Positions 1 to 7,187 of a stretch of DNA of 14,900 nucleotides are shown here, one piece after another. The DNA lies in the NCBI GenBank assembly GCA_003156235.1, contig PMGP01000329.1, positions 144-15,043 on the forward strand, written 5' to 3'. Made by a program: the position numbers and the translations under genes. How positions within the stretch are numbered: position 1 is the first letter of the stretch; every line of letters starts with the position of its first letter. The notes below the pieces were generated by a model. The model saw only the letters and a list, made by a program, of their open reading frames with translations, did not search any database and had not been told where the DNA came from. Source of the stretch: Acidobacteriaceae bacterium. Its GTDB lineage: Bacteria; Acidobacteriota; Terriglobia; Terriglobales; Acidobacteriaceae.

Positions 1-1448
1 TCAACATCATCGCCGGCCTGCTGATTGGAACCCTGCAGCAGGGCATCGAACTGGGCGAGGCGGCGCGCACTTACACGGTGTTGACGGTGGGCGACGGGCT
101 GGTCACCCTGATTCCGTCGCTGCTGGTCTCGGTTGCCGCGGGCATCACCCTGACCCGCGCCAACTCGGCCGGGTTGCTGGGTGGCGAAATTCGCGCCCAG
201 CTCCTGGCCAAGCCGGTCACCCTCTACGTGGCCAGCATGGTCTCCGGAGCCATGTGCCTGATTCCAGGATTGCCCAAAGTGGCCTTCCTGACGGTGGCAG
301 GGCTTCTGTTTTTTGCCGGACGCCGGGTGGCGATGAGCGCTGCCGCAGCCCCGCCAGCCGAGGCGGGGGTGGTGGAGAAAAAAAAGCCGGGCGAGGCGCA
401 GAACACCGATCTGGCCAACCTGCTGCGCCTGGAGGATCTGACCCTGGAGATTGGCTTTCAACTGATTCCGCTGGTGGACGAGAAGCAGGGCGGGCAACTG
501 CTGAACCGGGTGCGTGCGCTGCGCCGCCATCTTTCCGCGGAGATGGGCTTTCTGGTTCCCCCGGTACATATCAGCGACAACTTGCGCCTCAGGCCGCGCG
601 AGTACCTGTTCAGCCTGCGAGGGATGGAGATTGGCCGCTGGCAGACCGAGGGTGCGCTGCTGCTGGCCGTCTCGGGCGATCCCAACCGGCGTCCGCTGGC
701 TGGCAAGGAGGCGCGGGAGCCGGCCTTTGGGGTGCCCGCCATCTGGATTGAGCGGGCTCTGGAGGACCAGGCTAACGCAGCCGGCTACTCGGTGGTGGAT
801 GCGGTTACCGTGATCACTACCCACCTGGGAGAGCTGATCCGCCGCCACGCCTGGGAGCTGCTGGGCCGCTCGGAGACCAAGCGCCTGATGGATGCGCTCA
901 ATGAGAGCCATCCCAAGCTGCTGGAGGAACTGGTTCCCAAGCTGCTCACCCTGGGCGAGGTGGGCCGGGTACTGGAACAACTGCTGCGCGAACGGGTCTC
1001 GATCCGCGACCTGGGCACGATTCTGGAATCGATGCTGGAGACAGCGCCGGTGAATAAGGGCGTGGTGGCGCTGGTGGAGGCCGCGCGCCAATCGCTGGGC
1101 CGGAGGCTGATTCAACCGCTGCTGGACGGCGAAGGCCAGTTGCCGGTTCTGCTGCTGGATGGGGCGCTGGAAGAGGAGATTCAAAACACGCTTTCGCCGG
1201 ATATGGGCCAAAGGATGCTGGCGTCGAATGCCACGCCGGGAACGCCTGTGGTCCGCCGCCTGGCCGATTCTTTGAGGCGGCTTATCCCCGCCTCCTCCGC
1301 CGCGGCGCTTCCCGTGCTTTTATGTCCTAGTCCAGCCCGTTATCACGTCAAGCGCTGGCTGGAGCCGGTGATGCCTCGTCTGGCGGTAGTGGCCGCAGGG
1401 GAGATTCCTCCGGAGATTCGCCTGCGGCCGGTGGGAACGGTGCGTTGA
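1..1448 (+). CDS. flhA: Flagellar biosynthesis protein FlhA, C-terminal part (5' end outside window)
   Basis: FlhA is the inner-membrane export gate of the flagellar type III secretion system; its cytoplasmic domain docks chaperone-substrate complexes. The reading frame is open from base 3, so about 481 residues of an approximately 690-residue protein are present and the FHIPEP motif lies upstream. Visible parts are the conserved membrane stretch GDGLVTLIPSLLVSVAAG, two further hydrophobic segments (around LYVASMVSGAMCLIPGL and VAFLTVAGLLFFAG), a charged linker, then the cytoplasmic domain. That domain opens with LEIGFQLIPLVDEKQGG and contains RVRALRRHLSAEMGFLVPPV and ISDNLRLRPREY. The C-terminal ARYHVKRWLEPVMPRLAVV followed by GEIPPEIRL is typical of the family. 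The stop is TGA at 1446-1448. fliA follows 61 bp downstream on the same strand, so this is probably one operon. Confidence 0.97.
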   Translation, partial: NIIAGLLIGTLQQGIELGEAARTYTVLTVGDGLVTLIPSLLVSVAAGITLTRANSAGLLGGEIRAQLLAKPVTLYVASMVSGAMCLIPGLPKVAFLTVAGLLFFAGRRVAMSAAAAPPAEAGVVEKKKPGEAQNTDLANLLRLEDLTLEIGFQLIPLVDEKQGGQLLNRVRALRRHLSAEMGFLVPPVHISDNLRLRPREYLFSLRGMEIGRWQTEGALLLAVSGDPNRRPLAGKEAREPAFGVPAIWIERALEDQANAAGYSVVDAVTVITTHLGELIRRHAWELLGRSETKRLMDALNESHPKLLEELVPKLLTLGEVGRVLEQLLRERVSIRDLGTILESMLETAPVNKGVVALVEAARQSLGRRLIQPLLDGEGQLPVLLLDGALEEEIQNTLSPDMGQRMLASNATPGTPVVRRLADSLRRLIPASSAAALPVLLCPSPARYHVKRWLEPVMPRLAVVAAGEIPPEIRLRPVGTVR

Positions 1449-1474
1449 AAAAGCAGGGAACAGGGAACAGGGTA
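1449..1474 (+). repeat. Heptanucleotide repeat directly after the flhA stop
   Basis: After the TGA there is an A-run followed by three head-to-tail heptamers: CAGGGAA (1454-1460), CAGGGAA (1461-1467) and CAGGGTA (1468-1474). The same A-run plus CAGGGAA pattern begins right after the fliA stop and the yggX stop. It resembles the short tandemly repeated heptamers known from cyanobacteria in form, not necessarily in origin. Its function is unknown. Confidence 0.75.
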
Positions 1475-1509
1475 GAGCCAAGTTAGAGGTTTGTAAAGAA
1501 GGGGCATTG

Positions 1510-2364
1510 ATGGCGACAGAAACGGCGAATACGGTTGCAAGTCAGAGGGCTCCGCGGCGCACTCCTCCCGGGGACGGCTATCCTCCGGGCGGCACGCAAC
1601 TGCCGGTGCTGACCAGCGAGCAGGAGCGGGTATTGCTTGAGCACCTGCCGATTGTGCGTTTTCTGGCCCGCCGGATTCACGAGCGGCTGCCCCAGCATGT
1701 GGACATTGAGGACCTGGTCTCGGCCGGGGTGGTTGGCTTGATGGATGCTTTCTCCAAATTCGACCCGGCCAAAAAGGTTCAGTTCCGCTCCTATGCGCAG
1801 TTCCGCATCCGGGGAGCGATTCTGGACAGCCTCAGAACGCTGGACTGGAGTCCGCGCGAGCTGCGCCGGAAGGGCCGCGCGGTGGAAGAGGCTATCCGGG
1901 CTTTGACGGCCAGGATGGGGCACGCGCCGGACGAGGGCGACGTGGCCAAGGAGATGGCGCTGGGTTTAGACGAGTACCAGCAACTGCTGGGCGATCTAAA
2001 AGGTTTGGAAATCGGCACCCTGCACCTGGAGCGCAACGAGGACTCGGGCGAGGAGGAGCTGTCCTATATTCCCAGCCGTCCCGAGGATGACCCGCTGTTC
2101 AACTGCCTCAGGGGCGAGCTGGAAGAGCGGCTGACCGATGCCATACAAAATCTGCCCGACCGGGAACGCCTGGTGATGAGCCTCTACTACTACGAGGAGA
2201 TGACCATGCACGAGATTGGCCTGGCACTGGGGGTAGTGGAGTCGCGGGTCTCTCAGGTTCATGCCTCGGCGGTGGTGCATCTGAGGGGCGCGCTCAAGGA
2301 TTTGGCGGCGAAGGGGGCTTTTGAGCGGCCGCGCTCCCAGAAAGCGGAACGGGCGCGGCGGTGA
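1510..2364 (+). CDS. fliA: Flagellar RNA polymerase sigma factor FliA (sigma-28 / WhiG family)
   Basis: FliA is the alternative sigma factor that directs RNA polymerase to late flagellar and chemotaxis promoters. The ATG at 1510 is chosen because AAGGGG (1499-1504) lies 5 nt upstream; a TTG directly before it (1507) is less likely. The product is 284 residues, somewhat longer than E. coli FliA (239) because of a Pro/Gly-rich N-terminal extension of about 35 residues. Region 2 spans roughly 38-115, with DIEDLVSAGVVGLMDAF, FRSYAQFRIRGAILDSLR and LDWSPRELRRKGR. Region 3 follows (about 120-170). Region 4 covers about 205-262, with LPDRERLVMSLYYYEEMT and a helix-turn-helix ending ESRVSQVHASAV. It sits between flhA and fliM on the same strand. 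No flhF or flhG lies between flhA and fliA, unlike many flagellar clusters. Confidence 0.95.
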   Translation: MATETANTVASQRAPRRTPPGDGYPPGGTQLPVLTSEQERVLLEHLPIVRFLARRIHERLPQHVDIEDLVSAGVVGLMDAFSKFDPAKKVQFRSYAQFRIRGAILDSLRTLDWSPRELRRKGRAVEEAIRALTARMGHAPDEGDVAKEMALGLDEYQQLLGDLKGLEIGTLHLERNEDSGEEELSYIPSRPEDDPLFNCLRGELEERLTDAIQNLPDRERLVMSLYYYEEMTMHEIGLALGVVESRVSQVHASAVVHLRGALKDLAAKGAFERPRSQKAERARR

Positions 2365-2480
2365 AAAAGCAGGGAATAGGGAATAGGGAACAGGGAACAG
2401 GGACTAAGGATTAGAGAAGACGGACGGGTGTGCGGGCTTTTCACTGATCCCTGACCCCTGATCTCTGACCCCTGTTTTTC
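2365..2480. repeat. Inverted pair of heptanucleotide repeat tracts filling the fliA-fliM gap
   Basis: The + strand left tract starts at the fliA stop with an A-run. Its heptamers are CAGGGAA, TAGGGAA, TAGGGAA, CAGGGAA, CAGGGAC and then the degenerate TAAGGAT and TAGAGAA (2370-2418). The right tract is the same kind of repeat on the - strand: CAGGGGT, CAGAGAT, CAGGGGT, CAGGGAT, read from 2474 down to 2447, again preceded by GAAAAA. The outer ends are thus inverted copies (GAAAAAgCAGGG on the left, CCCCTGTTTTTC on the right), and the transcript could fold into an imperfect long hairpin between fliA and fliM. No clear promoter is visible in this gap. Confidence 0.8.
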
Positions 2481-2495
2481 GAGGGTAGGCCATAA

Positions 2496-3458
2496 ATGGA
2501 AAAGACGCTCAAGCAGAACGAGATCGACGCGATGTTTCAGGCGGCGCTCAACGCCACGCCCGAGGTGCAGAAGACCGATGCGCGGGCGCGGGCCGTCCCC
2601 TACAATTATTCCTCCGCGGGCCAGATTTCGACCGAGCAGTTGCGCGCCATCAGCATGTTGAACGACCAGTTTGCCCGCAATCTGACGCATAACCTGGCGG
2701 CGTGGCTGCGCACCCGTTTCCAGGTCAACCTGGTCTCGGCCGAACAGATCCCGTTCAGCGAGTTTCTGCTGCGCATTCCCGAGATCAGCTACGTGGCTTC
2801 GGTGCGCATGGAGCCGCTGGGGGCGCTGGCCGTGCTGCAACTGGATCTGGCTTTGGCTCCTCCTATTATCGATCTATTATTGGGCGGCGAGGGGCGGGAT
2901 GGCGCCCTGCGCGAGCTGACCGACATCGAGGAGTCGATACTGGCCAGCGTGGTGGAGATCATCTGCCGGGAGCTGACCGCGGCCTGGCAGCCGGTGGGGC
3001 TGAGCTTCAACTTCGAGCGCCGCCAGATGCAGACCCAGGTGGCGCGCATCATGTCGCTCACGGAAAAGACGCTCTGCCTGAGCTTCGAGATTCGCATGCC
3101 GCACAGCTCTGGATTGCTCAACCTGGCCTTTCCGGCGGTGGTAGCCAACACCATTCTGCGGCGGCTGACCTCGGACTGGGCCCGGCGTCGCCGCCACGGA
3201 AGTGATACGCGGGCGCGCATGGAGGCCTCGGTGCGCCGCATCCGCTTTGGCGCCTCGCTGCAACTGCCCACGGCGCGGATGGCGGCCAGCGCCATCGAAA
3301 ACCTGGAGCCGGGCACGGTTCTGCGCCTGGACGTGGCCGCCAACACCCTGTCCGAATGGAGGGTGGGCGGCCAGACGCTCTCCCTGGCACAGGCCATACG
3401 GCAGGGAGAGCACCGCGCCGCGCGCATCGAGCGGCCAGTTATCGAGGCTAAGGGATGA
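2496..3458 (+). CDS. fliM: Flagellar motor switch protein FliM
   Basis: FliM is the middle C-ring protein that binds phosphorylated CheY and, with FliG and FliN, sets rotation direction. The 320-residue length fits the family (E. coli 334). The N-terminal segment LKQNEIDAMF (residues 5-14) is the CheY-P-binding motif. The middle domain (about 35-230) contains LLLGGEG (127-133), the GGxG motif that contacts FliG. The C-terminal SpoA/FliN-like domain (about 240-312) runs from VRRIRFGASLQLPTARM to WRVGGQTLSLAQAIR. The ATG at 2496 has GAGGG 10 nt upstream (2481-2485), a loosely spaced but plausible ribosome site. The TGA overlaps the fliN start in an ATGA, implying translational coupling. Confidence 0.96.
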   Translation: MEKTLKQNEIDAMFQAALNATPEVQKTDARARAVPYNYSSAGQISTEQLRAISMLNDQFARNLTHNLAAWLRTRFQVNLVSAEQIPFSEFLLRIPEISYVASVRMEPLGALAVLQLDLALAPPIIDLLLGGEGRDGALRELTDIEESILASVVEIICRELTAAWQPVGLSFNFERRQMQTQVARIMSLTEKTLCLSFEIRMPHSSGLLNLAFPAVVANTILRRLTSDWARRRRHGSDTRARMEASVRRIRFGASLQLPTARMAASAIENLEPGTVLRLDVAANTLSEWRVGGQTLSLAQAIRQGEHRAARIERPVIEAKG

Positions 3459-4204
3459 AGAGCTATCTTGAGTGCTGGACCGAGGCTGCAACCACCTTGT
3501 TCTCCCAGGCTCTGGCCGGAGAGCCGGAGCTGGTGGAGTCGCTGCCCAAGCCAATGGCAGCGGGCGTGTTCGGCTTTGCCGCCACCATCGCCGGGGACGA
3601 AGAGGGCCGCTTCAGCGTGGTCCTGGACCCCGCGATTCTGGAGTCGCCCCTGGTGGGCGAGGGCATGGACCAGAAGGCCGGCTGGGGCGAGATTCTGAAA
3701 GAGGTGGCCAATGCGGCGGCCGGAGAGCTGTTGGCCAAGACGGGTAAAAAGTGCCGCGTCGAGAAGTTCGAGGAGATTAGCGGGGAGAGCAAGGTCTCGC
3801 GCGCCTTCCAGTTGAAGTCCGGCGAGCGCGTTTTTACGATTCTGGTGCGCGACGAGGTGCGCGCCCCCAAGCCGGCAGCGCAGCCCGCCGCCCGGCCCGC
3901 CGATGCCCCCGCGCCGCCTCCTCCGCCGAGCCTCAGCCCAGGCATCAATCTTCTGATGGATGTCGAGTTGGAGGTTTCGCTGCGCTTTGGCTGCAAGGAG
4001 TTGCCATTGGGCGAGATTCTCGATCTCGGTCCGGGCGATGTGGTGCAACTGGACCGCAATGTCACCGACCCGGTAGACCTGATCGTGGGCGACAAGATTG
4101 TGGCCTGCGGCGAGGTGGTGCTGGTCAACGGCAACTTTGGTTTAAGGGTGACGGAAGTGGCCTCGCCCAGGCAGCGGCTGGAGAGCATCCGATGCCTATT
4201 CTGA
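3455..4204 (+). CDS. fliN: Flagellar motor switch protein FliN with long N-terminal domain
   Basis: FliN forms the base of the C-ring and binds export substrate complexes via FliH. The C-terminal SpoA domain (about residues 165-236) is clear: NLLMDVELEVSLRFGCKELP, then LGEILDLGPGDVVQLDRNV, then VGDKIVACGEVVLVNGNFGL and RVTEV. Usual FliN proteins are about 100-140 residues; this one has 249. The extra N-terminal part (1-135) is a folded-looking domain with EILKEVANAAAGELL; its E83-x-x-N86 recalls the ExxN signature of CheC/CheX/FliY phosphatase domains. The other half of that signature is not evident. A Pro/Ala linker (138-160) joins the two. The start overlaps fliM by 4 bp, and the end overlaps the next gene by 13 bp. 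Naming it fliY instead is possible; I prefer fliN. Confidence 0.92.
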   Translation: MKSYLECWTEAATTLFSQALAGEPELVESLPKPMAAGVFGFAATIAGDEEGRFSVVLDPAILESPLVGEGMDQKAGWGEILKEVANAAAGELLAKTGKKCRVEKFEEISGESKVSRAFQLKSGERVFTILVRDEVRAPKPAAQPAARPADAPAPPPPPSLSPGINLLMDVELEVSLRFGCKELPLGEILDLGPGDVVQLDRNVTDPVDLIVGDKIVACGEVVLVNGNFGLRVTEVASPRQRLESIRCLF

Positions 4205-5202
4205 GCCGAAACAAGAGCCGGGGCCAAGGACAGACTCAGGAGCAGACTCAGGAGCAGGCCCAGATGCAGGCCCAGGAGCATGCATTGACGGCGCTGAGCC
4301 GGCCGGCGCAGATGGGGCAGCCTGCGCGGCGGGTGGCGGAGTCCCAGGGTGCTGCGGGGCTGGCCGGCAGAGCGCGGAACGCCTTGTTTGAAACCTGCGC
4401 CAATCCCGGTTGCGGCTCGGGATGGCTGCATCTATGGCGCAGCCGCCAGGCGCCGATATTCGAAGGTGGCTGGAGTTGCTCCCCCGTGTGCACGGCGGCG
4501 GTGGTCTCAGCGGCGGTGCGCCGCGAGATGGACGGCCGGGTCCCGGCTGCCGAGAGTCATCATCATCGCATTCCGCTTGGCCTGATGATGCTGGAACAGG
4601 GCTGGATCACCTCCAGCCAGTTGCGCCAGGCAATGGATGCGCAGCGGGCGGCCAAGTCCGGGAGGCTGGGCCAATGGCTGGTGCGTCAGCAGGGGGTGAG
4701 CGAGCAACTGGTCACCCGGGCGCTGGGCTTGCAGTGGAGTTGTCCGGTGTTGCCTTTGGAGTTTCACGATGCCGATGCGTTGGCTGTACTGGTGCCCCGG
4801 CTGTTTGTAGACGCTTTTGGCGCTCTTCCATTGCGGATGGCCGCCGGACAGATTCTTTATATGGGATTTGAGGACCGGCTGGACCCGGTTTTGGCCCTGT
4901 CCGTGGAGCGGATGAGCGGTCTGAGGGTGGAAAGCGGGTTGGTGCAGGAGTCGCTGTTTGGCGCGGCGCACACCCGCATGCTGAGCGCGAAGTATCCCGC
5001 CGTGGAGTTGGTGGAGGCTGTCTCGGAGCAGGTCCTGGCGCGCGTGCTTTCAAAATCCATCGAACAGGCTCGGCCGGTGGAGTCTCGGCTGGTCAGGGTT
5101 CATGATTGCCTGTGGCTGAGGATGTGGCGGCGGCCGCAAAGCGGACCGATGCCGGAGTGCGACTCGATTCAGGATATGATCTGCTCGCTGGGGGCGCACT
5201 AG
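4192..5202 (+). CDS. MshEN (GspE/PilB N-terminal-like) domain protein with a four-cysteine motif, in the flagellar operon
   Basis: This is not a recognised named gene. The 336 residues fall into four parts. First is a Gln-rich N-terminus with four QxQ(E/M) repeats (about 14-29). Second is a four-cysteine stretch, C69-x4-C74-x21-C96-x3-C100, ending WSCSPVC, which resembles a small zinc site. Third is a T2SSE_N/MshEN-type domain (about 126-270) with two 24-residue LG...L..Q half-motifs, starting at PLGLMMLEQG (128) and RLGQWLVRQQG (158). Fourth is an unrecognised C-terminus containing DCLWLRMW. In MshE this domain binds c-di-GMP through such paired motifs. The Walker-type ATPase that follows it in GspE/PilB/MshE is absent, so this is likely a regulator or adaptor. 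The ATG overlaps fliN by 13 bp, implying coupled expression. Ligand binding is inferred; the domain call is fairly firm. Confidence 0.8.
   Translation: MPILSRNKSRGQGQTQEQTQEQAQMQAQEHALTALSRPAQMGQPARRVAESQGAAGLAGRARNALFETCANPGCGSGWLHLWRSRQAPIFEGGWSCSPVCTAAVVSAAVRREMDGRVPAAESHHHRIPLGLMMLEQGWITSSQLRQAMDAQRAAKSGRLGQWLVRQQGVSEQLVTRALGLQWSCPVLPLEFHDADALAVLVPRLFVDAFGALPLRMAAGQILYMGFEDRLDPVLALSVERMSGLRVESGLVQESLFGAAHTRMLSAKYPAVELVEAVSEQVLARVLSKSIEQARPVESRLVRVHDCLWLRMWRRPQSGPMPECDSIQDMICSLGAH
4231..4278 (+). repeat. Four 12-bp tandem repeats inside the MshEN-protein gene
   Basis: Units are CAGACTCAGGAG (twice, 4231-4254), CAGGCCCAGATG (4255-4266) and CAGGCCCAGGAG (4267-4278). They encode the QTQE, QTQE, QAQM, QAQE repeats at the N-terminus. 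The unit is a multiple of three, so copy-number change would keep the frame. Confidence 0.85.
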
Positions 5203-5213
5203 GAAGAAACAAA

Positions 5214-5260
5214 CGTGGACCGGAGGTCCACGCTACAGACGGCCGGGAGGCCGGCGCTAC
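5214..5260. repeat. Two-unit hairpin repeat with a conserved CGCTACA tail, between convergent genes
   Basis: Unit 1 is an 8-bp perfect stem, CGTGGACC / GGTCCACG with loop GGA (5214-5232), followed by CTACAGA. Unit 2 is CGGCC / GGCCG with loop GGGA (5240-5253), followed by GCGCTACAT. The stem sequences differ while the loop-side GGAGG/GGGAGG and the CGCTACA tail are kept, so the base pairing varies in a compensated way. It lies between the MshEN gene (+, stop 5202) and the EAL gene (-, stop 5372) and could also act as a transcription terminator, but no clear T-tract follows. The rest of 5261-5371 shows nothing else I can assign. Confidence 0.65.
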
Positions 5261-5371
5261 ATTTTCATGCGTGGCGGGTCGGGGTAGCCGGTGGGGGGAC
5301 AGAAATGAAACACGCAGTGACTCTCCGTGCGCCCATAATCCCCCTTGAAGAAGTGCGGAGTTACGGAAGGG

Positions 5372-6766
5372 TCAGGCGCAAGCCAGCTCGACGGCCTCGG
5401 GATCGGGGAGTATGCGGTCGGGGAGCCTCAACAGTTTGGAGACAGCTTCGACAGTCATGGGCCTGGCGAATAGAAAGCCCTGGCCATAGCGGCAGCCCAT
5501 CTGGCGCAACAGGCGGTATTGCTCGATGGTTTCAATTCCTTCGGCCACCACGCTCATGCCCAGCACGCGGGCCAGTTCGACGATGGTGCGCACAATCTGC
5601 AGCGGTTGATCGCCCTCGGACATGCGGCTGACGAAGGAGCGGTCGACCTTGAGCACATCAAAGGGAAACGAATGCAGATTGTTCAGGGAGCTATAGCCGG
5701 TTCCAAAGTCGTCCATCAGCAGGGAGACGCCCAGCCTGCGCAGGCTTCCGAGGACTCCCAGGGCGGTGTGAATATTGGGAATCAGGCTGGACTCGGTCAT
5801 CTCCAGGCCGAGTTGGCGGCTGGAGATTCCGGCCTGGACGAGGAGGGCCTCGACGTGGTCAGCCAGGCCTTCGCGCGAGAACTGGCGGGCAGAGAGGTTG
5901 ACGCCGACCCGCAGAGAGACGTGGCTGATATCCTCCACACACCATTTTTGAATCTGGCTGCAGGCCTCGGCGAGCACCCAGTCGCCGATGGGCAGAATCA
6001 TCCCGCTTTCTTCGGCGGGCGGAATGAACTCCGAGGGCGGGACCAATCCCCGTTCGGGATGTACCCAGCGGATAAGTGCTTCAAGGCCGATAATTCTGCG
6101 CGTGGCGAGTTCGATCTCCGGCTGGTAATAGAGTACAAACTGTTTTTGCTCGAGGGCCTGGTGCAGGTCGGACTTGCTCGGCCAGCCTTTGCAGGCGATC
6201 TCAGCAGCGTGAAAAGCGCGCCGCGGCCCTTTTCTGTTCTCGTTGAAGCTCTTGCGAAGCGTGCGCAGCTCTAACTGGTTAGAGACCATGCCGGCCAGAC
6301 TTTGCAGTGTGAGAAGCTCGTCCGGCGACATGTTCTGACGCGACTTGCGGTGGAAGATGATCAGGATGCCGAGAATCATTCCTTCGGCGGAGTGCACTGG
6401 TGCGCAGGCAAATGAAGCCATCCCGAGAAGTTTGAGCCGCGGAATCAGCGTATCGGATTGAGGATGCCTGGTGACGTCGGAGACGACCACTGGACCGTCT
6501 TGGGCGAGCATCATGTCGAAGATAGAGTCTTTTCGGGGCAGCTCGCGCACCATCTGTCGCCAGCAGGATTTCATCCAGACACGGCTCTCGTCGGCAAATG
6601 CGATGGCGGCCGAATCGGCCTGGAAGTACTCGGCAGCCAGGCGAGTGATGGCGTCATAGGCGGGCTCGGGGGGCGTGTCCAGGATCCCGGCTGAAATCAG
6701 CGCTGCCAGCCGTGCATCCTCCTGTTGCTGGTCCGCCGCGTTTATCTCCAACTCTGCGAGTGGCAT
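5372..6766 (-). CDS. GAF-EAL protein, probable cyclic-di-GMP phosphodiesterase
   Basis: EAL enzymes hydrolyse c-di-GMP to pGpG, usually favouring motility over attachment. The 464 residues contain an N-terminal GAF-type sensory domain (about 16-170, with ILDTPPEPAYDAITRLAAEY and FACAPVHSAEGMILGIL) and a C-terminal EAL domain (about 197-450). Catalytic and metal residues are intact: E229 in GLEALIRW, N290 in NLSARQF, E322 in LEMTES, the D352-D353 pair in DDFGTGYSSL (loop 6), K373 in KVDRSFV, E409 in VVAEGIE and Q429 in YGQGFLFARP. There is no GGDEF domain, membrane segment or signal peptide, so it should be cytosolic. The ATG at 6766 has AAGGAG (6773-6778) 6 nt upstream. It is transcribed toward the flagellar operon and alone. 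The GAF ligand cannot be told from sequence. Confidence 0.94.
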   Translation of the reverse strand: MPLAELEINAADQQQEDARLAALISAGILDTPPEPAYDAITRLAAEYFQADSAAIAFADESRVWMKSCWRQMVRELPRKDSIFDMMLAQDGPVVVSDVTRHPQSDTLIPRLKLLGMASFACAPVHSAEGMILGILIIFHRKSRQNMSPDELLTLQSLAGMVSNQLELRTLRKSFNENRKGPRRAFHAAEIACKGWPSKSDLHQALEQKQFVLYYQPEIELATRRIIGLEALIRWVHPERGLVPPSEFIPPAEESGMILPIGDWVLAEACSQIQKWCVEDISHVSLRVGVNLSARQFSREGLADHVEALLVQAGISSRQLGLEMTESSLIPNIHTALGVLGSLRRLGVSLLMDDFGTGYSSLNNLHSFPFDVLKVDRSFVSRMSEGDQPLQIVRTIVELARVLGMSVVAEGIETIEQYRLLRQMGCRYGQGFLFARPMTVEAVSKLLRLPDRILPDPEAVELACA

Positions 6767-7148
6767 CCTGTACTCCTTGCCTCATTGCTCCTGCGACGGT
6801 CTGACTCTGACTGGAGACAGCAACCCTCTGAGCATCGGCTTGCGGTGCAAACAGCCTTGGGCTGCCTGTCCCACTCCTCATTGAGTCTTGTTGATCACGA
6901 TGGATCTGTCTTCGATCAAATCTGCCGCTAATGCGTAATACCTTTCTTATCGGAGCAGAAACCTATGTCGCGAGGTTACGTCAGAGAAGATCAGGAGAGT
7001 ACCGGCTTGCATTACTTGTACTATTTGAGGACGGCAGGCTGTTTCGTTTCCGTCCACAGGAAGGTAATTTCGCCGGCGTCGTCCTGAATCTGCTGCTCGA
7101 CAAAATACCGGAGAGGATGAGAATTGCGCGGATTTCCTGCATTGTCTC
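6767..7148. other. Divergent intergenic region between the EAL gene and murJ
   Basis: This region of about 380 bp should hold the EAL promoter (-) and upstream control for murJ (+). I see no convincing gene: the longest open frame (6931-7176, +) has no ribosome site and no family resemblance. A 6-bp inverted repeat, TTGATC...GATCAA (6891-6919), is the only symmetrical element of note and might be an operator. An 8-bp match to a sigma-28 -10 box on the - strand (6947-6954) lacks a matching -35. Confidence 0.5.
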
Positions 7149-7179
7149 TTGTCGTCTTTGCCGTCAACCCCGGTAGAAT
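7149..7179 (+). promoter_or_regulatory. Possible sigma-70-type promoter for murJ
   Basis: TTGTCG (7149-7154) and TAGAAT (7174-7179) are separated by 19 bp. The GTG proposed as the murJ start lies 8 nt after the -10 box, where a transcript would be expected to begin, so the mRNA may be leaderless. This rests only on consensus resemblance. Confidence 0.35.
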
Positions 7180-7187
7180 CAACTCCA

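Noticed and set aside
2365..2480. Possible CRISPR array because of tandem repeats
   Set aside because: The units are 7 bp with no spacers, and no cas genes are present.
2789..4048. A 419-codon open frame on the - strand across fliM/fliN
   Set aside because: Antisense to two clear flagellar genes; the composition is that of a shadow frame.
5330..5337. GCCCATAA, similar to a sigma-28 -10 box, in the MshEN-EAL gap
   Set aside because: No -35 partner and no downstream gene on that strand.
6947..6954. TCCGATAA on the - strand, 7 of 8 to a sigma-28 -10 box, upstream of the EAL gene
   Set aside because: No TAAA-type -35 at the required spacing and about 180 nt from the start codon; probably chance.
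6931..7176. An 81-codon open frame upstream of murJ
   Set aside because: No ribosome site, no recognisable motif, and it overlaps the probable murJ promoter.
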